A stretch of 64,000 nt of DNA from Bradyrhizobium yuanmingense (GTDB lineage Bacteria > Pseudomonadota > Alphaproteobacteria > Rhizobiales > Xanthobacteraceae). Every line of letters begins with the position of its first letter. The first letter of the stretch is position 1. Both the position numbers and the translations under genes were made by a program. This document shows positions 25,129 to 32,758 of the stretch, piece by piece. The notes beneath the pieces were generated by a model that saw nothing but the letters and a program-made list of their open reading frames with translations, did no database searches and was not told the origin of the DNA. The stretch is from contig NZ_JARFML010000008.1 of assembly GCF_029167105.1 (NCBI RefSeq), positions 1 through 64,000 of the forward strand, in the 5' to 3' direction.

Positions 25129-26649
25129 TTACGCACCACCCGGCCCGAACCACCGCGTCAGCGCCTCCGCAAGTCCGTGCTGGCTCTCGTCGCCCACCCA
25201 GGCCACATGGCCATCGGGCCGCAACAGCACGGCGCTCGGCGCGGCGACCGCGCCGATCACCGGAAGCAGCCACGGGCCGTCGTAATCGGCATCGACGAAC
25301 TCCAGGCGATCCGCCCAGGGCGTGATGTCGATGCCGCCCGGCTTGCCGAAATTGAGCAGCACGCCGCGCGCGCCGTGCAGCAGCGTGAACAAGCGCAGCG
25401 GTCGGCCGTCGACCACGAGATCGAGATCGGGCATGCGGCGGCCGAGCAGCGCGTGGCCTTCGCCGAGATCGTAGGCGATGTCGAGCCCGCTCATCATCGC
25501 GCCGAAGCGTTGCCGCGGCTCGTCCATGGCGAGCAGCTCGGCGATCACCTCGCGGGCGGCCTTGCGGCCGTCGTCGCCGCGGCGGAGCAGGGCGATCTGC
25601 GCCATGGTGTTCTTCAGCACGCGCGCGGCCACGGGATGGCGCTCGGCGTGATAGCTGTCGAGCAGGCTCTCGGGCGAGATGCGATGGACCACCTGCGCCA
25701 GCTTCCAGCCGAGATTGACCGCGTCCTGCACACCGAGGTTGAGGCCCTGGCCGCCGACGGAATGGTGAATGTGCGCGGCATCGCCGGCGAGCAGCACGCG
25801 GCCTTTGCGATAGGAGGCGGCCTGCCGCGCCGCGTCGGTGAAGCGGGAGATCCAGGCGGGGTTGTGCACGCCGAAATCGGTGCCGTAGACGCCGACGAGG
25901 GCCTCGCTGAGATCGCTTAAAGAGGGCTCGCCATCTTGCGCGAGCCTTGCCTCCGTCAGCACGACCAGCACGCGCCCGCTCTCGGTCTTGCTGAGGCCGT
26001 GAAAGCCGAGCGCGTCGTGACGGAGGCCGAATGCCGGCGACTCGCGCATCTCGACCTCGGCCATGAGGTTGCTGAGCGTGGGTTCGAAGCCGGGGAAGTC
26101 GATGCCGGCGCGCTTGCGCACCAGGCTGCGGCCGCCGTCGCAACCGACGAGATAAAGCGCGCGCAACCGCTCGCCGCCGGACAGCATGACGTCGAGGCCG
26201 GACTCGTCTTCGGCAAAGCCCGTCACCTCGCGGTTTCGATAGATCGGCACCGCGAGCTCGGCGACCCATTCGGCCAGCAGGCGCTCGATCTGGTTCTGCC
26301 GCAGCGCGAGGCCGTAAGGATGTCGGGTGGGGAGATCGCCGATGTCGAGCCTGGTCCAGGCGAAGCCGGCGAGCTGGGTGATCTGCCCTTCGCGCAGGAA
26401 GCGCTCGGCGACGCCGCGCTGATCGAGGATCTCGATGCTGCGCGCGTGCAGTCCGCCGGCGCGCGTCTCGACGATGTCCTGGCTCGCGCGCCGCTCGACC
26501 AAGGCGACGTCGACATGCGCGAGCGCGAGCTCGGCGGCCAGCATCAGGCCGGTCGGGCCGGCACCGACGATGATGACCGTATGGCCGGCTGGTGCGCGTT
26601 CCGCGCTGGGTCGGCTGCGCGACCGGGACGTCGGAATCGGGAAAGGCAT
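25129..26649 (-). CDS. class A FAD monooxygenase, rifampicin-monooxygenase-like, 506 aa
   Basis: The N-terminal FAD fold has VGAGPTGLMLAAELA, the middle DG motif is CDGGRSLVRKRAG, and the GD motif is VLLAGDAAHIHHSVGGQGLN. The wording of several blocks (GLHARSIEILDQRGVAERFL, GTDFGVHNPAWISRF, YDLGEGHALLGRRMPDL, LLRPDGHVAWVG) closely follows the actinobacterial rifampicin monooxygenases (Rox/RIFMO) and aromatic polyketide hydroxylases. It would use FADH2/O2 from NADPH to hydroxylate a large aromatic compound; the substrate is unknown. ATG 26649 (MPFPIPTSRSR) follows AAGGGGG by 7 nt. It stands alone between cassette repeats, consistent with acquisition. Confidence 0.82.
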   Translation of the reverse strand: MPFPIPTSRSRSRPSAERAPAGHTVIIVGAGPTGLMLAAELALAHVDVALVERRASQDIVETRAGGLHARSIEILDQRGVAERFLREGQITQLAGFAWTRLDIGDLPTRHPYGLALRQNQIERLLAEWVAELAVPIYRNREVTGFAEDESGLDVMLSGGERLRALYLVGCDGGRSLVRKRAGIDFPGFEPTLSNLMAEVEMRESPAFGLRHDALGFHGLSKTESGRVLVVLTEARLAQDGEPSLSDLSEALVGVYGTDFGVHNPAWISRFTDAARQAASYRKGRVLLAGDAAHIHHSVGGQGLNLGVQDAVNLGWKLAQVVHRISPESLLDSYHAERHPVAARVLKNTMAQIALLRRGDDGRKAAREVIAELLAMDEPRQRFGAMMSGLDIAYDLGEGHALLGRRMPDLDLVVDGRPLRLFTLLHGARGVLLNFGKPGGIDITPWADRLEFVDADYDGPWLLPVIGAVAAPSAVLLRPDGHVAWVGDESQHGLAEALTRWFGPGGA

Positions 26650-26777
26650 GGCGTGACCCCCTTGACCTGTTGTTCGGGTCGAGGGTCTTACGCGAACACC
26701 GGGGGCTTGAAGCAAGCCCCTTGCGCACCACATATCGAGCTGGGAGCAGGGGTTTTGCGGTTTTTGCGCGCTGTCGA

Positions 26778-26820
26778 TTGACGCGTCGGGCAAGTCACCT
26801 TCGTAAATGGCATCATCGAG
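26778..26820 (+). repeat. cassette repeat, copy E (diverged)
   Basis: TTGACGCGTCGGGCAAGTCA continues to CATCATCGAG. The outer parts match the other copies but the middle is changed (CACCTTCGTAAATGG), and only a weak hairpin (GCCGCTTGTGCAGCGGC) follows. Confidence 0.5.
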
Positions 26821-26843
26821 ATGCGCGCCGCTTGTGCAGCGGC

Positions 26844-27053
26844 CTAATCGTCCTTCGCCAAATCGCCGGGTTGTGTGGGCAGATCGATGCTGCCGCCCTC
26901 GCCATGCGCCAGATCGCGGCCGTCATCCGCCGTCGCGCCGGCGTCTTCGACGATCTGCGTGGAGTGTTCCTTGTCGATGCGCGGCTTTGAGGGCGGACGA
27001 TCTCGCGACGTGACGTCTTGCAATGTGCCGGGTGCGCGCGTCTCGTTGGTCAT
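26844..27053 (-). CDS. small acidic hypothetical protein, 69 aa
   Basis: ATG 27053 (MTNETRAPGTLQDVTSRDRP) has AGGAG 8 nt upstream. The protein is hydrophilic and probably disordered, with many Asp/Glu/Lys and no hydrophobic core. The family is not recognised. Confidence 0.55.
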   Translation of the reverse strand: MTNETRAPGTLQDVTSRDRPPSKPRIDKEHSTQIVEDAGATADDGRDLAHGEGGSIDLPTQPGDLAKDD

Positions 27054-27100
27054 GGCCGGTCGCTCCTGATTGTCCAACGCGGCTTGTGCGAATTCGTTCG

Positions 27101-27187
27101 TTTGACACGTCGGGCAAAACACTGGCAGAATGGCATCATCGAAACGAGTTTGAGTTGGCCCGCGCGGAAGCATCCGCAGCGGGCTTT
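27101..27187 (+). repeat. promoter-terminator cassette, copy F
   Basis: The conserved block lies at 27101-27143, with TTGACA and CAGAAT 18 bp apart. The hairpin GCCCGCGCGGA...TCCGCAGCGGGC followed by TTTT ends at about 27187. Copy G begins only 19 bp later, so F and G form a tandem pair. Confidence 0.7.
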
Positions 27188-27205
27188 TCCAATTCAGCGG
27201 AAGGT

Positions 27206-27297
27206 TTTGACACGTCGGGCAAAACACCGGCATAATGACATCATCGAGACGAGCTTGGTTCACCCGCGCGGAACAATCCGCCGCGGGTTTTTTCGTT
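27206..27297 (+). repeat. promoter-terminator cassette, copy G
   Basis: The block TTTGACACGTCGGGCAAAAC...CATCATCGAG at 27206-27248 carries the best -10 match of the family (CATAAT, 18 bp after TTGACA). The hairpin ACCCGCGCGGA...TCCGCCGCGGGT at 27262-27288 is followed by TTTTTT, a strong terminator. Confidence 0.72.
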
Positions 27298-27357
27298 CTC
27301 GATTTCGGAATCGGACGGCGGCGGCGCATCGCGGCCACGCACTCGCTTGATAACGCG

Positions 27358-27483
27358 TTGAGAGAGCGCCGATCGGCGCGCCGTCGTCCGAACCATTGCT
27401 GGCCGTGCACGCGCGAACGTGCCGGCCCGCGGCGCCGGGCGTTCTGCTCGCGCCGCTGCGGCCTCCGGGTTCAACGGAGATAG
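27358..27483 (+). CDS. possible small zinc-ribbon protein, 41 aa
   Basis: The frame ends with CWPCTRERAGPRRRAFCSRR followed by CGLR, a CxxC...CxxxC layout with the RRRAFCSxxC wording of small zinc-ribbon proteins. No ATG is available; TTG 27358 is a guess. It would head the phage-derived module that follows. Confidence 0.3.
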   Translation: MRERRSARRRPNHCWPCTRERAGPRRRAFCSRRCGLRVQRR

Positions 27484-27548
27484 GGTTCGCGCCCGAAACG
27501 ATCGCGCCTCGCCGCGCGATCTGCCGCGCATTTCTTTTGTAGGGAGAG

Positions 27549-27623
27549 ATGATGACCGCGTATCTGATATCGCTGGCCCTCGCGGGCCTCGTCGCCATCG
27601 TGCTGTGGGAGACGTTCGTTTGA
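27549..27623 (+). CDS. 24-aa membrane peptide coupled to the terminase gene
   Basis: ATG 27549/27552 follows AGGGAGAG. The peptide is essentially one membrane helix (TAYLISLALAGLVAIVLWE). Its TGA overlaps the TTG start of the terminase small-subunit-like gene (TTGA at 27620-27623), and the GGGAG needed for that start lies inside this frame, so the two are translationally coupled. Confidence 0.5.
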   Translation: MMTAYLISLALAGLVAIVLWETFV

Positions 27624-28006
27624 GCGAGGACATCATCGAAGGTGAGCCCGAGCTCACGCCGGCCCGCTTGCCCGCGCGTGGGAAGACGTCGCGGGCGCGC
27701 AGCCTGACCGAGATCCGCTCGCTCGCACGCAGCCACACCCGAACCGCCATCCGGGTGCTCGTCGGCGTCATGCGCAGCGAGGATGCAACGCCCGCGGCAC
27801 GCGTCTCGGCCGCCAACGCCATCCTCGATCGCGGCTGGGGCAAGGCCGCACAGCCGGTCGAGAACGGCCAGGACGGCGTGCTGGAATTGATTCACCGGAT
27901 CGAGCGCATCATCGTGCATCCGCCAAGCTCGAACAGCGGCGATGCCGTCACGACGCTCGAGATGGCGGAGCTTCCGATCTGCAATCGCGCCGCGATTGAG
28001 CGTTGA
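27620..28006 (+). CDS. phage terminase small-subunit-like protein, 128 aa
   Basis: TTG 27620 with GGGAG 7 nt upstream and a 4-bp overlap with the preceding stop is the best start. The core helical segment (SHTRTAIRVLVGVMRSEDAT, then ARVSAANAILDRGWGKAAQ) is the DNA-binding helical unit typical of small proteins directly upstream of PBSX-type large terminases. Expected role: recognition of the phage packaging site. Its last codons overlap cassette copy H. Confidence 0.6.
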   Translation: MSEDIIEGEPELTPARLPARGKTSRARSLTEIRSLARSHTRTAIRVLVGVMRSEDATPAARVSAANAILDRGWGKAAQPVENGQDGVLELIHRIERIIVHPPSSNSGDAVTTLEMAELPICNRAAIER

Positions 28007-28092
28007 CCCGTCGGGCAAAACACTGGCAGAATGGCATCATCGACAGAAGTTGGTGTTGCCCGCGCGGATGCAATCCGGCGCGGGTTTTTCGT
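28002..28092 (+). repeat. promoter-terminator cassette, copy H
   Basis: The block at 28002-28044 (TTGACCCGTCGGGCAAAACA to CATCATCGAC) overlaps the stop codon of the terminase small-subunit-like gene. TTGACC and CAGAAT are 18 bp apart. The hairpin CCCGCGCGGAT-GCA-ATCCGGCGCGGG (28060-28085) is followed by TTTTTC. It separates the two terminase genes, so readthrough from upstream would be interrupted. Confidence 0.72.
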
Positions 28093-28152
28093 TTGATAAG
28101 CGTCTTGTTTGATGGGCGTTTTGGCTGATGTCTTGGCGAACGAGGGCATCTG

Positions 28153-28974
28153 ATGTCCATCCTGAAAATCCCGACGGCCAAAATCTTCGAGCCGCTGCTG
28201 AAACCTGCGCGCTACAAGGGCGTTTATGGCGGACGCGGCTCGGGCAAGTCGCATTTCTTCGGCGAGCTCCTGGTCGAGACCTGCCAGGCCGAGCGCGGCA
28301 CGCTCGCGGTCTGCATCCGCGAGGCGCAGCGCACGCTGGCGCAATCGTCGAAGCGCTTGATCGAGGGCAAGATCGCAAGCCTCGGTCTCGGGCATGGCTT
28401 CAAGTTGTTCAGCGACAAGATCGAGACGCCCGGGGACGGGCTGATCATCTTCCGCGGGATGCAGGATCACACCGCCGACTCCATCAAATCATTGGAGGGG
28501 TTTCGCATCGCCTGGATCGACGAGGCGCAATCCCTGAGCGCGCGCAGCCTCGCGCTGCTGCGGCCGACGATCCGCGCCAAGGACTCCGAACTATGGGCGA
28601 GCTGGAATCCGCGTCGCAAGAGCGATGCGATCGACGATTTTCTGCGCGGGCGACAGCCGGATGGCGCAATGGTGGTGAAGGCGAATTGGCGCGACAATCC
28701 CTGGTTTCCGGATGTGCTCGAGGAGGAGCGGGTGCTCGACCGGAAGCTCTATCCGGAGCGTTACGACCACATCTGGGAGGGAGACTATGCGCGCGCCTTC
28801 GAGGGCGCCTATTTCGCATCGCTGCTTTCCGAAGCGCGCGCGCAGGGGCGGATTGCAAAGGTTGCCGCGGATCCGCTGCTGCCGCTGCGCGCCTTCATCG
28901 ACATCGGCGGCGCCGGCGCTGCTGCAGATGCCTTCACGATCTGGATCGTGCAGTGGGTCGGCAGCGAGAGCTGA
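28153..28974 (+). pseudogene. phage terminase large subunit (PBSX family), C-terminally truncated
   Basis: The ATPase half is intact: Walker A GGRGSGKSHF near residue 27, Walker B-like RIAWIDEAQSLS near 120 and a coupling motif SWNPRRKSDAIDDFL near 155. The nuclease half begins with FIDIGGAG (first acidic residue) but is cut after FTIWIVQWVG by SES and a stop at residue 273, where family members run on to about 420. Immediately after the break the sequence turns into an unrelated membrane-protein gene, so a deletion fused the two. The protein could bind ATP but not cut DNA. Confidence 0.8.
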
Positions 28975-29005
28975 GATCGGGCATTGGTACGAGCCCGACA
29001 AGCTG

Positions 29006-29179
29006 ATGGGCTATTGCGTCGCGCTCTATTTCGCAAAGCTTCTGGTCTGGGACAAGGTTCTCGGATTGGGCTCGACGGACGCCCTGGCGGGATTTGCAGC
29101 GGTTACCGCCAATCTTGTGGTCTCATTCTATTTCGCCAAGCGCGGCTTCGAGAATGTCGCAAGGATCATCAAGCGATGA
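29006..29179 (+). CDS. holin-like small membrane protein, possibly N-terminally truncated, 57 aa
   Basis: Two membrane helices (CVALYFAKLLVWDKVLGLG and ALAGFAAVTANLVVSFYFA) end in a basic tail. The frame is open upstream into the deletion junction (EIGHWYEPDKLMGY), so ATG 29006 may not be the original start. Its TGA overlaps the next start (ATGA at 29176-29179). Position after a terminase suggests a phage holin or lysis-associated protein. Confidence 0.5.
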   Translation: MGYCVALYFAKLLVWDKVLGLGSTDALAGFAAVTANLVVSFYFAKRGFENVARIIKR

Positions 29180-29475
29180 AGATTCCGGACGACGAGATCA
29201 AGGCCATTGTGGCCGAGACGCTGGCCGAGCAGCACAGGCTCCAGCAGGAGAGCATCGATGCGATCATGTTGAAGGCGGTCGCCTCGGTGCTGGCTTCTTT
29301 TGGCATCGAAGATGACGATCGAAAGGAGCTGCGAGCCGATTTCCAGCACCTGCGGAGGTGGCGAAAGAGCGTGGAGCAGGCCCAGAGCTATACCTTTAAG
29401 GCAGTGATCACCGTCATTGCCACCGGGTTGATGGGAGCGGTTTGGCTCGGCGTCAAGGTCGTACTGGGCAAGTGA
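29176..29475 (+). CDS. phage-type membrane protein (DUF6127-like), 99 aa
   Basis: ATG 29176 overlaps the preceding stop by 4 bp. Residues 1-65 are soluble and coiled-coil-prone (DDEIKAIVAETLAEQHRLQQ, then ADFQHLRRWRKSVEQA); residues 72-95 form one membrane helix (AVITVIATGLMGAVWLGVKV). This layout is common in small phage lysis-module proteins. It appears intact. Confidence 0.55.
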   Translation: MKIPDDEIKAIVAETLAEQHRLQQESIDAIMLKAVASVLASFGIEDDDRKELRADFQHLRRWRKSVEQAQSYTFKAVITVIATGLMGAVWLGVKVVLGK

Positions 29476-29540
29476 GCCTTCGCGGCGGCGGCGAGGTCAC
29501 CGGCGCCCGATCAAGCTCTTCCGACGCAAAGAGCCACTTC

Positions 29541-29969
29541 ATGTACAGAATCCGTATCGTCGATGCGTCCGATGACGACGTTGCCGAGACCCTCGCTGAT
29601 CTGCATCGACAGACGTTCTTCGATGCCGCGGCGATGCCCACGTTCGACCTTGGCGCCTGGTGGCTGGCTTATCACGACGAGGAAGCAGTCGCCTTTGCTG
29701 GGGTTGTGCCCTCGACCCACGTTCGAAATGGCGGCTATTTCTCCAGAGTTGGCGTGTTGCAACGGCATTGGGGGCGCGGCCTTCAGCGCAGATTGATGCG
29801 TGCGGTGGAGGCGAGGGCGCGGCGTATCGGATGGGACAGCATTGTCTCCGATACGACGGACAACCCGGTATCAGCGAACAACTTCATTCAGGCGGGCTAT
29901 CGGCTGTTCGAGCCCGAGACCCCTTGGGCCTGGGTGCATACGCTCTATTGGCGGAAGTGGCTGCACTGA
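29541..29969 (+). CDS. GNAT-family N-acetyltransferase, 142 aa
   Basis: ATG 29541 (MYRIRIVDASDDD) is the natural start of the GNAT fold. The acetyl-CoA site motif is RHWGRGLQRRLMRA (Q/RxxGxG/A variant), preceded by the beta-4 strand YFSRVGVL and followed by NNFIQAGYRLF, the family's C-terminal N-x6-Y/F-G-F/Y segment. The acceptor is unknown. It directly follows the phage module and precedes a strong terminator. A cargo role in the former prophage is possible. Confidence 0.8.
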   Translation: MYRIRIVDASDDDVAETLADLHRQTFFDAAAMPTFDLGAWWLAYHDEEAVAFAGVVPSTHVRNGGYFSRVGVLQRHWGRGLQRRLMRAVEARARRIGWDSIVSDTTDNPVSANNFIQAGYRLFEPETPWAWVHTLYWRKWLH

Positions 29970-30038
29970 GCAGGTTTGCCGCCGCACGGAACGCGGCGTC
30001 TGTCGGTCGAATGGCGAGGGCGTCCCTGGAATGTTCGA

Positions 30039-30075
30039 GGACCCGGCAGCCTGAGGGCTGCCGGGTCCTTTTTGC
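30039..30075 (+). terminator. strong Rho-independent terminator
   Basis: GGACCCGGCAGCC and GGCTGCCGGGTCC form a perfect 13-bp stem with a 4-nt TGAG loop, followed by TTTTTG, 70 bp after the acetyltransferase stop. Confidence 0.88.
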
Positions 30076-30186
30076 GTTTTGAAGCGATTCCGGCGTGGGA
30101 CTTGCGAAGTCGACGGCGGCGGGCTTTAAGTCTGCCCTTGCAGGAAATTCGGCGGCAATAAGCCGATGTAAGGGAGAGCGCGATCG

Positions 30187-31455
30187 ATGCCCACCAAGCC
30201 TGAATTGCCGGTACGTGTCTCGCGAGGGACGGGGGGCCCTGCCGCGCTCGATGGTCTATTGGTCGTCGACTTCACGCGCGTCGTCGCTGGCCCGGCCTGC
30301 ACCCAGACGCTCGCCGACTACGGTGCGCACGTCATGAAGATCGAGAATCCCGATGGCGGCGACGACACGCGCGCCTATGAGCACGCGGAGATTGGAGGCG
30401 AGAGCGCCGCCTTTCTCAGCCTGAACCGCAATAAGCGCGGCATCGCGCTCGATCTTGCCGTGCCGGAGGCGCGCGAGATCGCGCTGGACCTGATCCGCAA
30501 GGCAGACGTGGTCGTGGAGAATTTTTCGAGCGGGGTCATGAAGAAGTTCGGGCTCGACTATGAATCGGTCGCGCCGCTCAACCCGCGGCTGGTCTATTGC
30601 TCGATCTCCGCCTACGGACGCAGTGGACCGTTTGCTTCCCGGCCAGGCTTCGATCCGATCACCCAGGCGGAAAGCGGCTTCATGTCGCTCAATGGATTTG
30701 CCGACGGCCCGGCGGTTCGCACCGGCCCGCCCATCGTCGACATGGCGACGGGGATGTCGGCCTGCAATGCCATCCTGCTGGCGCTGCTCGCGCGGGAGCG
30801 GCTCGGCCGGGGTCAGCATGTCGAAGTTGCCCTGTTCGACGTCGCGATGGGAATGACCGGTTTCTACGGCATGGCCTATCTCATCAACGGCGAAAACCCC
30901 GGCCGGTTCGGCAATTCGCCGAGCGGGTCTCCCACCGTCGGCGTCTACGAGGCCTCAGATGGGCCGCTCTACATGGCCTGCGCCAACGACCGGCTCTACC
31001 GCCGGCTTGTGGTCGAGGTGCTGAATCGGCCCGATCTCATCACCGATCCGCAGTTTGCGACGCGCAAAGCCCGTTCGGAGAACAAGGAGCTCCTGCGGGC
31101 AGCCATTGCCGAAGTGTTCGCCAGCGATACGCTCGAAAACTGGATGGCAAAGATGAAGCTCGCCAATATTCCGGTCGGCTATCTTCGGACCGTCGAGGAG
31201 GGCTTTAATGCCCCCGAGGCTCGCGAGCGCCATCGTTTGAACCGGATTCCGCATCCGACAGCCGAGTGGGTGCCCAACATCGAGCCGCCGATTACGATGA
31301 GCCTGACAGGCGCGGTCGATCCCGTCGCGGCACCCCTGTTGGGCGAGCATACCAAGCAGATCCTGCAAGATGCGCTCGGCTACGACGAACGTCGGATCGC
31401 GGATTTTGGCGAGAAGGGCGCCTTTGGGTCGATCAAGCCTCCGAGGTCGACTTGA
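30187..31455 (+). CDS. CaiB/BaiF family CoA-transferase, 422 aa
   Basis: This is a class III CoA-transferase. The N-terminal block LDGLLVVDFTRVVAGPACTQ followed by LADYGAHVMKIE and the catalytic Asp156 in RPGFDPITQAESG are diagnostic. It moves CoA between a donor thioester (often succinyl- or acyl-CoA) and an organic acid. It heads a plus-strand group with the two-component monooxygenase genes (gaps 64 and 9 bp), so it probably activates the substrate or a breakdown product of the same pathway. GGGAGAG lies upstream of ATG 30187. Confidence 0.9.
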   Translation: MPTKPELPVRVSRGTGGPAALDGLLVVDFTRVVAGPACTQTLADYGAHVMKIENPDGGDDTRAYEHAEIGGESAAFLSLNRNKRGIALDLAVPEAREIALDLIRKADVVVENFSSGVMKKFGLDYESVAPLNPRLVYCSISAYGRSGPFASRPGFDPITQAESGFMSLNGFADGPAVRTGPPIVDMATGMSACNAILLALLARERLGRGQHVEVALFDVAMGMTGFYGMAYLINGENPGRFGNSPSGSPTVGVYEASDGPLYMACANDRLYRRLVVEVLNRPDLITDPQFATRKARSENKELLRAAIAEVFASDTLENWMAKMKLANIPVGYLRTVEEGFNAPEARERHRLNRIPHPTAEWVPNIEPPITMSLTGAVDPVAAPLLGEHTKQILQDALGYDERRIADFGEKGAFGSIKPPRST

Positions 31456-31519
31456 GCAACGGCTCGGCTTGATTTGACGAAGGTCCCGCCGCATAAATGT
31501 GTGAAAGCGAGGGACACGA

Positions 31520-32749
31520 ATGGCGCCTGGCCAGGAGCCGAGCATGACCGAGCCCGCAGGCCTGCAAGCCGGCGGGGAGGTCTATGCGTCAATGATCGCG
31601 GAGGCCCGGGCGCTTCTGCCGCGACTCCGCGAGCGGGCGGCGCGGACGGAGGAACTGCGGCATCTTCCGACGGAAACCGAAAAGGATCTCCACGACGCCG
31701 GCCTGTTCCGGATGCTCCAGCCGGCCCGTATTGGTGGCGCTGAGCTCGACTATGTCGCTCTGGTCGATTGCGCTGAACTGCTCGGGCAGGCGGATGCGTC
31801 GGTCGCCTGGAATCTCGCCAATCTGGCGAGCCATCATTGGATGCTCGGCATGTTCGAGCGACGCGCGCAGGATCTGGTCTGGGGCCGCAATCCGGATGCT
31901 TTGATCGCGTCCTCGTTCATTTTTCCCGCTGGACGCGCAACACGGGTCAAGGGCGGATACCATTTGCATGGCAGCTGGCCATTCTCCTCGGGCGTTGCCT
32001 CCTGCGAATGGAACATGCTTGCGAGCGTGGTCTATTCCGACGACGAAGCCGACGGCATTGAGTATCGGATCTTTTTGCTGCCGAGCGCCGATTACAAGGT
32101 GCTGGACACCTGGAACGTCGCCGGGCTGCGGGGGACAGGATCTTGCGACGTCGAGGTCAGGGATGCCTTCGTGGCTGACCACATGACGGTTGCCGTAGGG
32201 GACCTCTCGGGTGGCCCGACGCCGGGAAGCACGGTCAATCCGAATCCTCTGTACATGCTGCCTGTCTTCTCACTATTTCCTTACGTCCTCTCCGGTGTCG
32301 CGTTGGGGAATGCGCAGGCGTGCCTGGACGATTACACGGAGGTCGCACGTCATCGCATTTCGACTTACAACCGTGCCAAGCTGAGCGATTTCCAAAGCAC
32401 GCAGATCAAGATCGCCGAGGCCTCGGCCAAGATCGACGCTGCGCGCCTGATCATGCGATCGGCCTGTCTCGATGCCATGGAGGACGCACGGCGCGGCCGT
32501 ATTCCTGACATGGCGACCAAAACCAGATATCGCCGCGACGGATCCTTTTCCGTGAACTTGTGCACGGACGCGGTCTCGATGCTGTTTGCCGCGAGCGGCG
32601 CGCGCGGTCTGTTCACGAGCGGCGTGCTGCAGCGGCAGTTCCGCGATGCGCACGCGATCAACTCACATCTCGCGTTCAACTTCGATGCGGCCGGGACCAA
32701 TTACGGACGGGTGGCCCTCGGCCTGCCTTCCGAGAATCTCACGCTGTGA
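31520..32749 (+). CDS. flavin-dependent monooxygenase, oxygenase component (acyl-CoA dehydrogenase fold), 409 aa
   Basis: The fold is that of acyl-CoA dehydrogenases, but the C-terminal signature FRDAHAINSHLAFNFDAAGT followed by NYGRVALG is that of the HsaA/HpaH (C2)/DszC group, which use FMNH2/FADH2 delivered by a separate reductase to hydroxylate aromatic or N-heterocyclic rings. The reductase gene follows by 9 bp. The LASHHWMLGMF segment lines the substrate pocket region. ATG 31520 (GCGAGGG upstream) and ATG 31544 (CCAGGAG upstream) are both plausible starts. The substrate is not identifiable from sequence. Confidence 0.85.
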   Translation: MAPGQEPSMTEPAGLQAGGEVYASMIAEARALLPRLRERAARTEELRHLPTETEKDLHDAGLFRMLQPARIGGAELDYVALVDCAELLGQADASVAWNLANLASHHWMLGMFERRAQDLVWGRNPDALIASSFIFPAGRATRVKGGYHLHGSWPFSSGVASCEWNMLASVVYSDDEADGIEYRIFLLPSADYKVLDTWNVAGLRGTGSCDVEVRDAFVADHMTVAVGDLSGGPTPGSTVNPNPLYMLPVFSLFPYVLSGVALGNAQACLDDYTEVARHRISTYNRAKLSDFQSTQIKIAEASAKIDAARLIMRSACLDAMEDARRGRIPDMATKTRYRRDGSFSVNLCTDAVSMLFAASGARGLFTSGVLQRQFRDAHAINSHLAFNFDAAGTNYGRVALGLPSENLTL

Positions 32750-32758
32750 GGTCGGCCG

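Noticed and set aside
24773..26731. 652-codon open frame antisense to the flavoprotein gene region
   Set aside because: Its translation is Arg/Pro/Ala low complexity, as expected for an off-frame reading of GC-rich coding DNA; the FAD monooxygenase in the other frame has all motifs.
15017..28092. Cassette repeats as a CRISPR array
   Set aside because: Copies are scattered between genes, are not regularly spaced and lack unique spacers of constant length; no cas genes are present.
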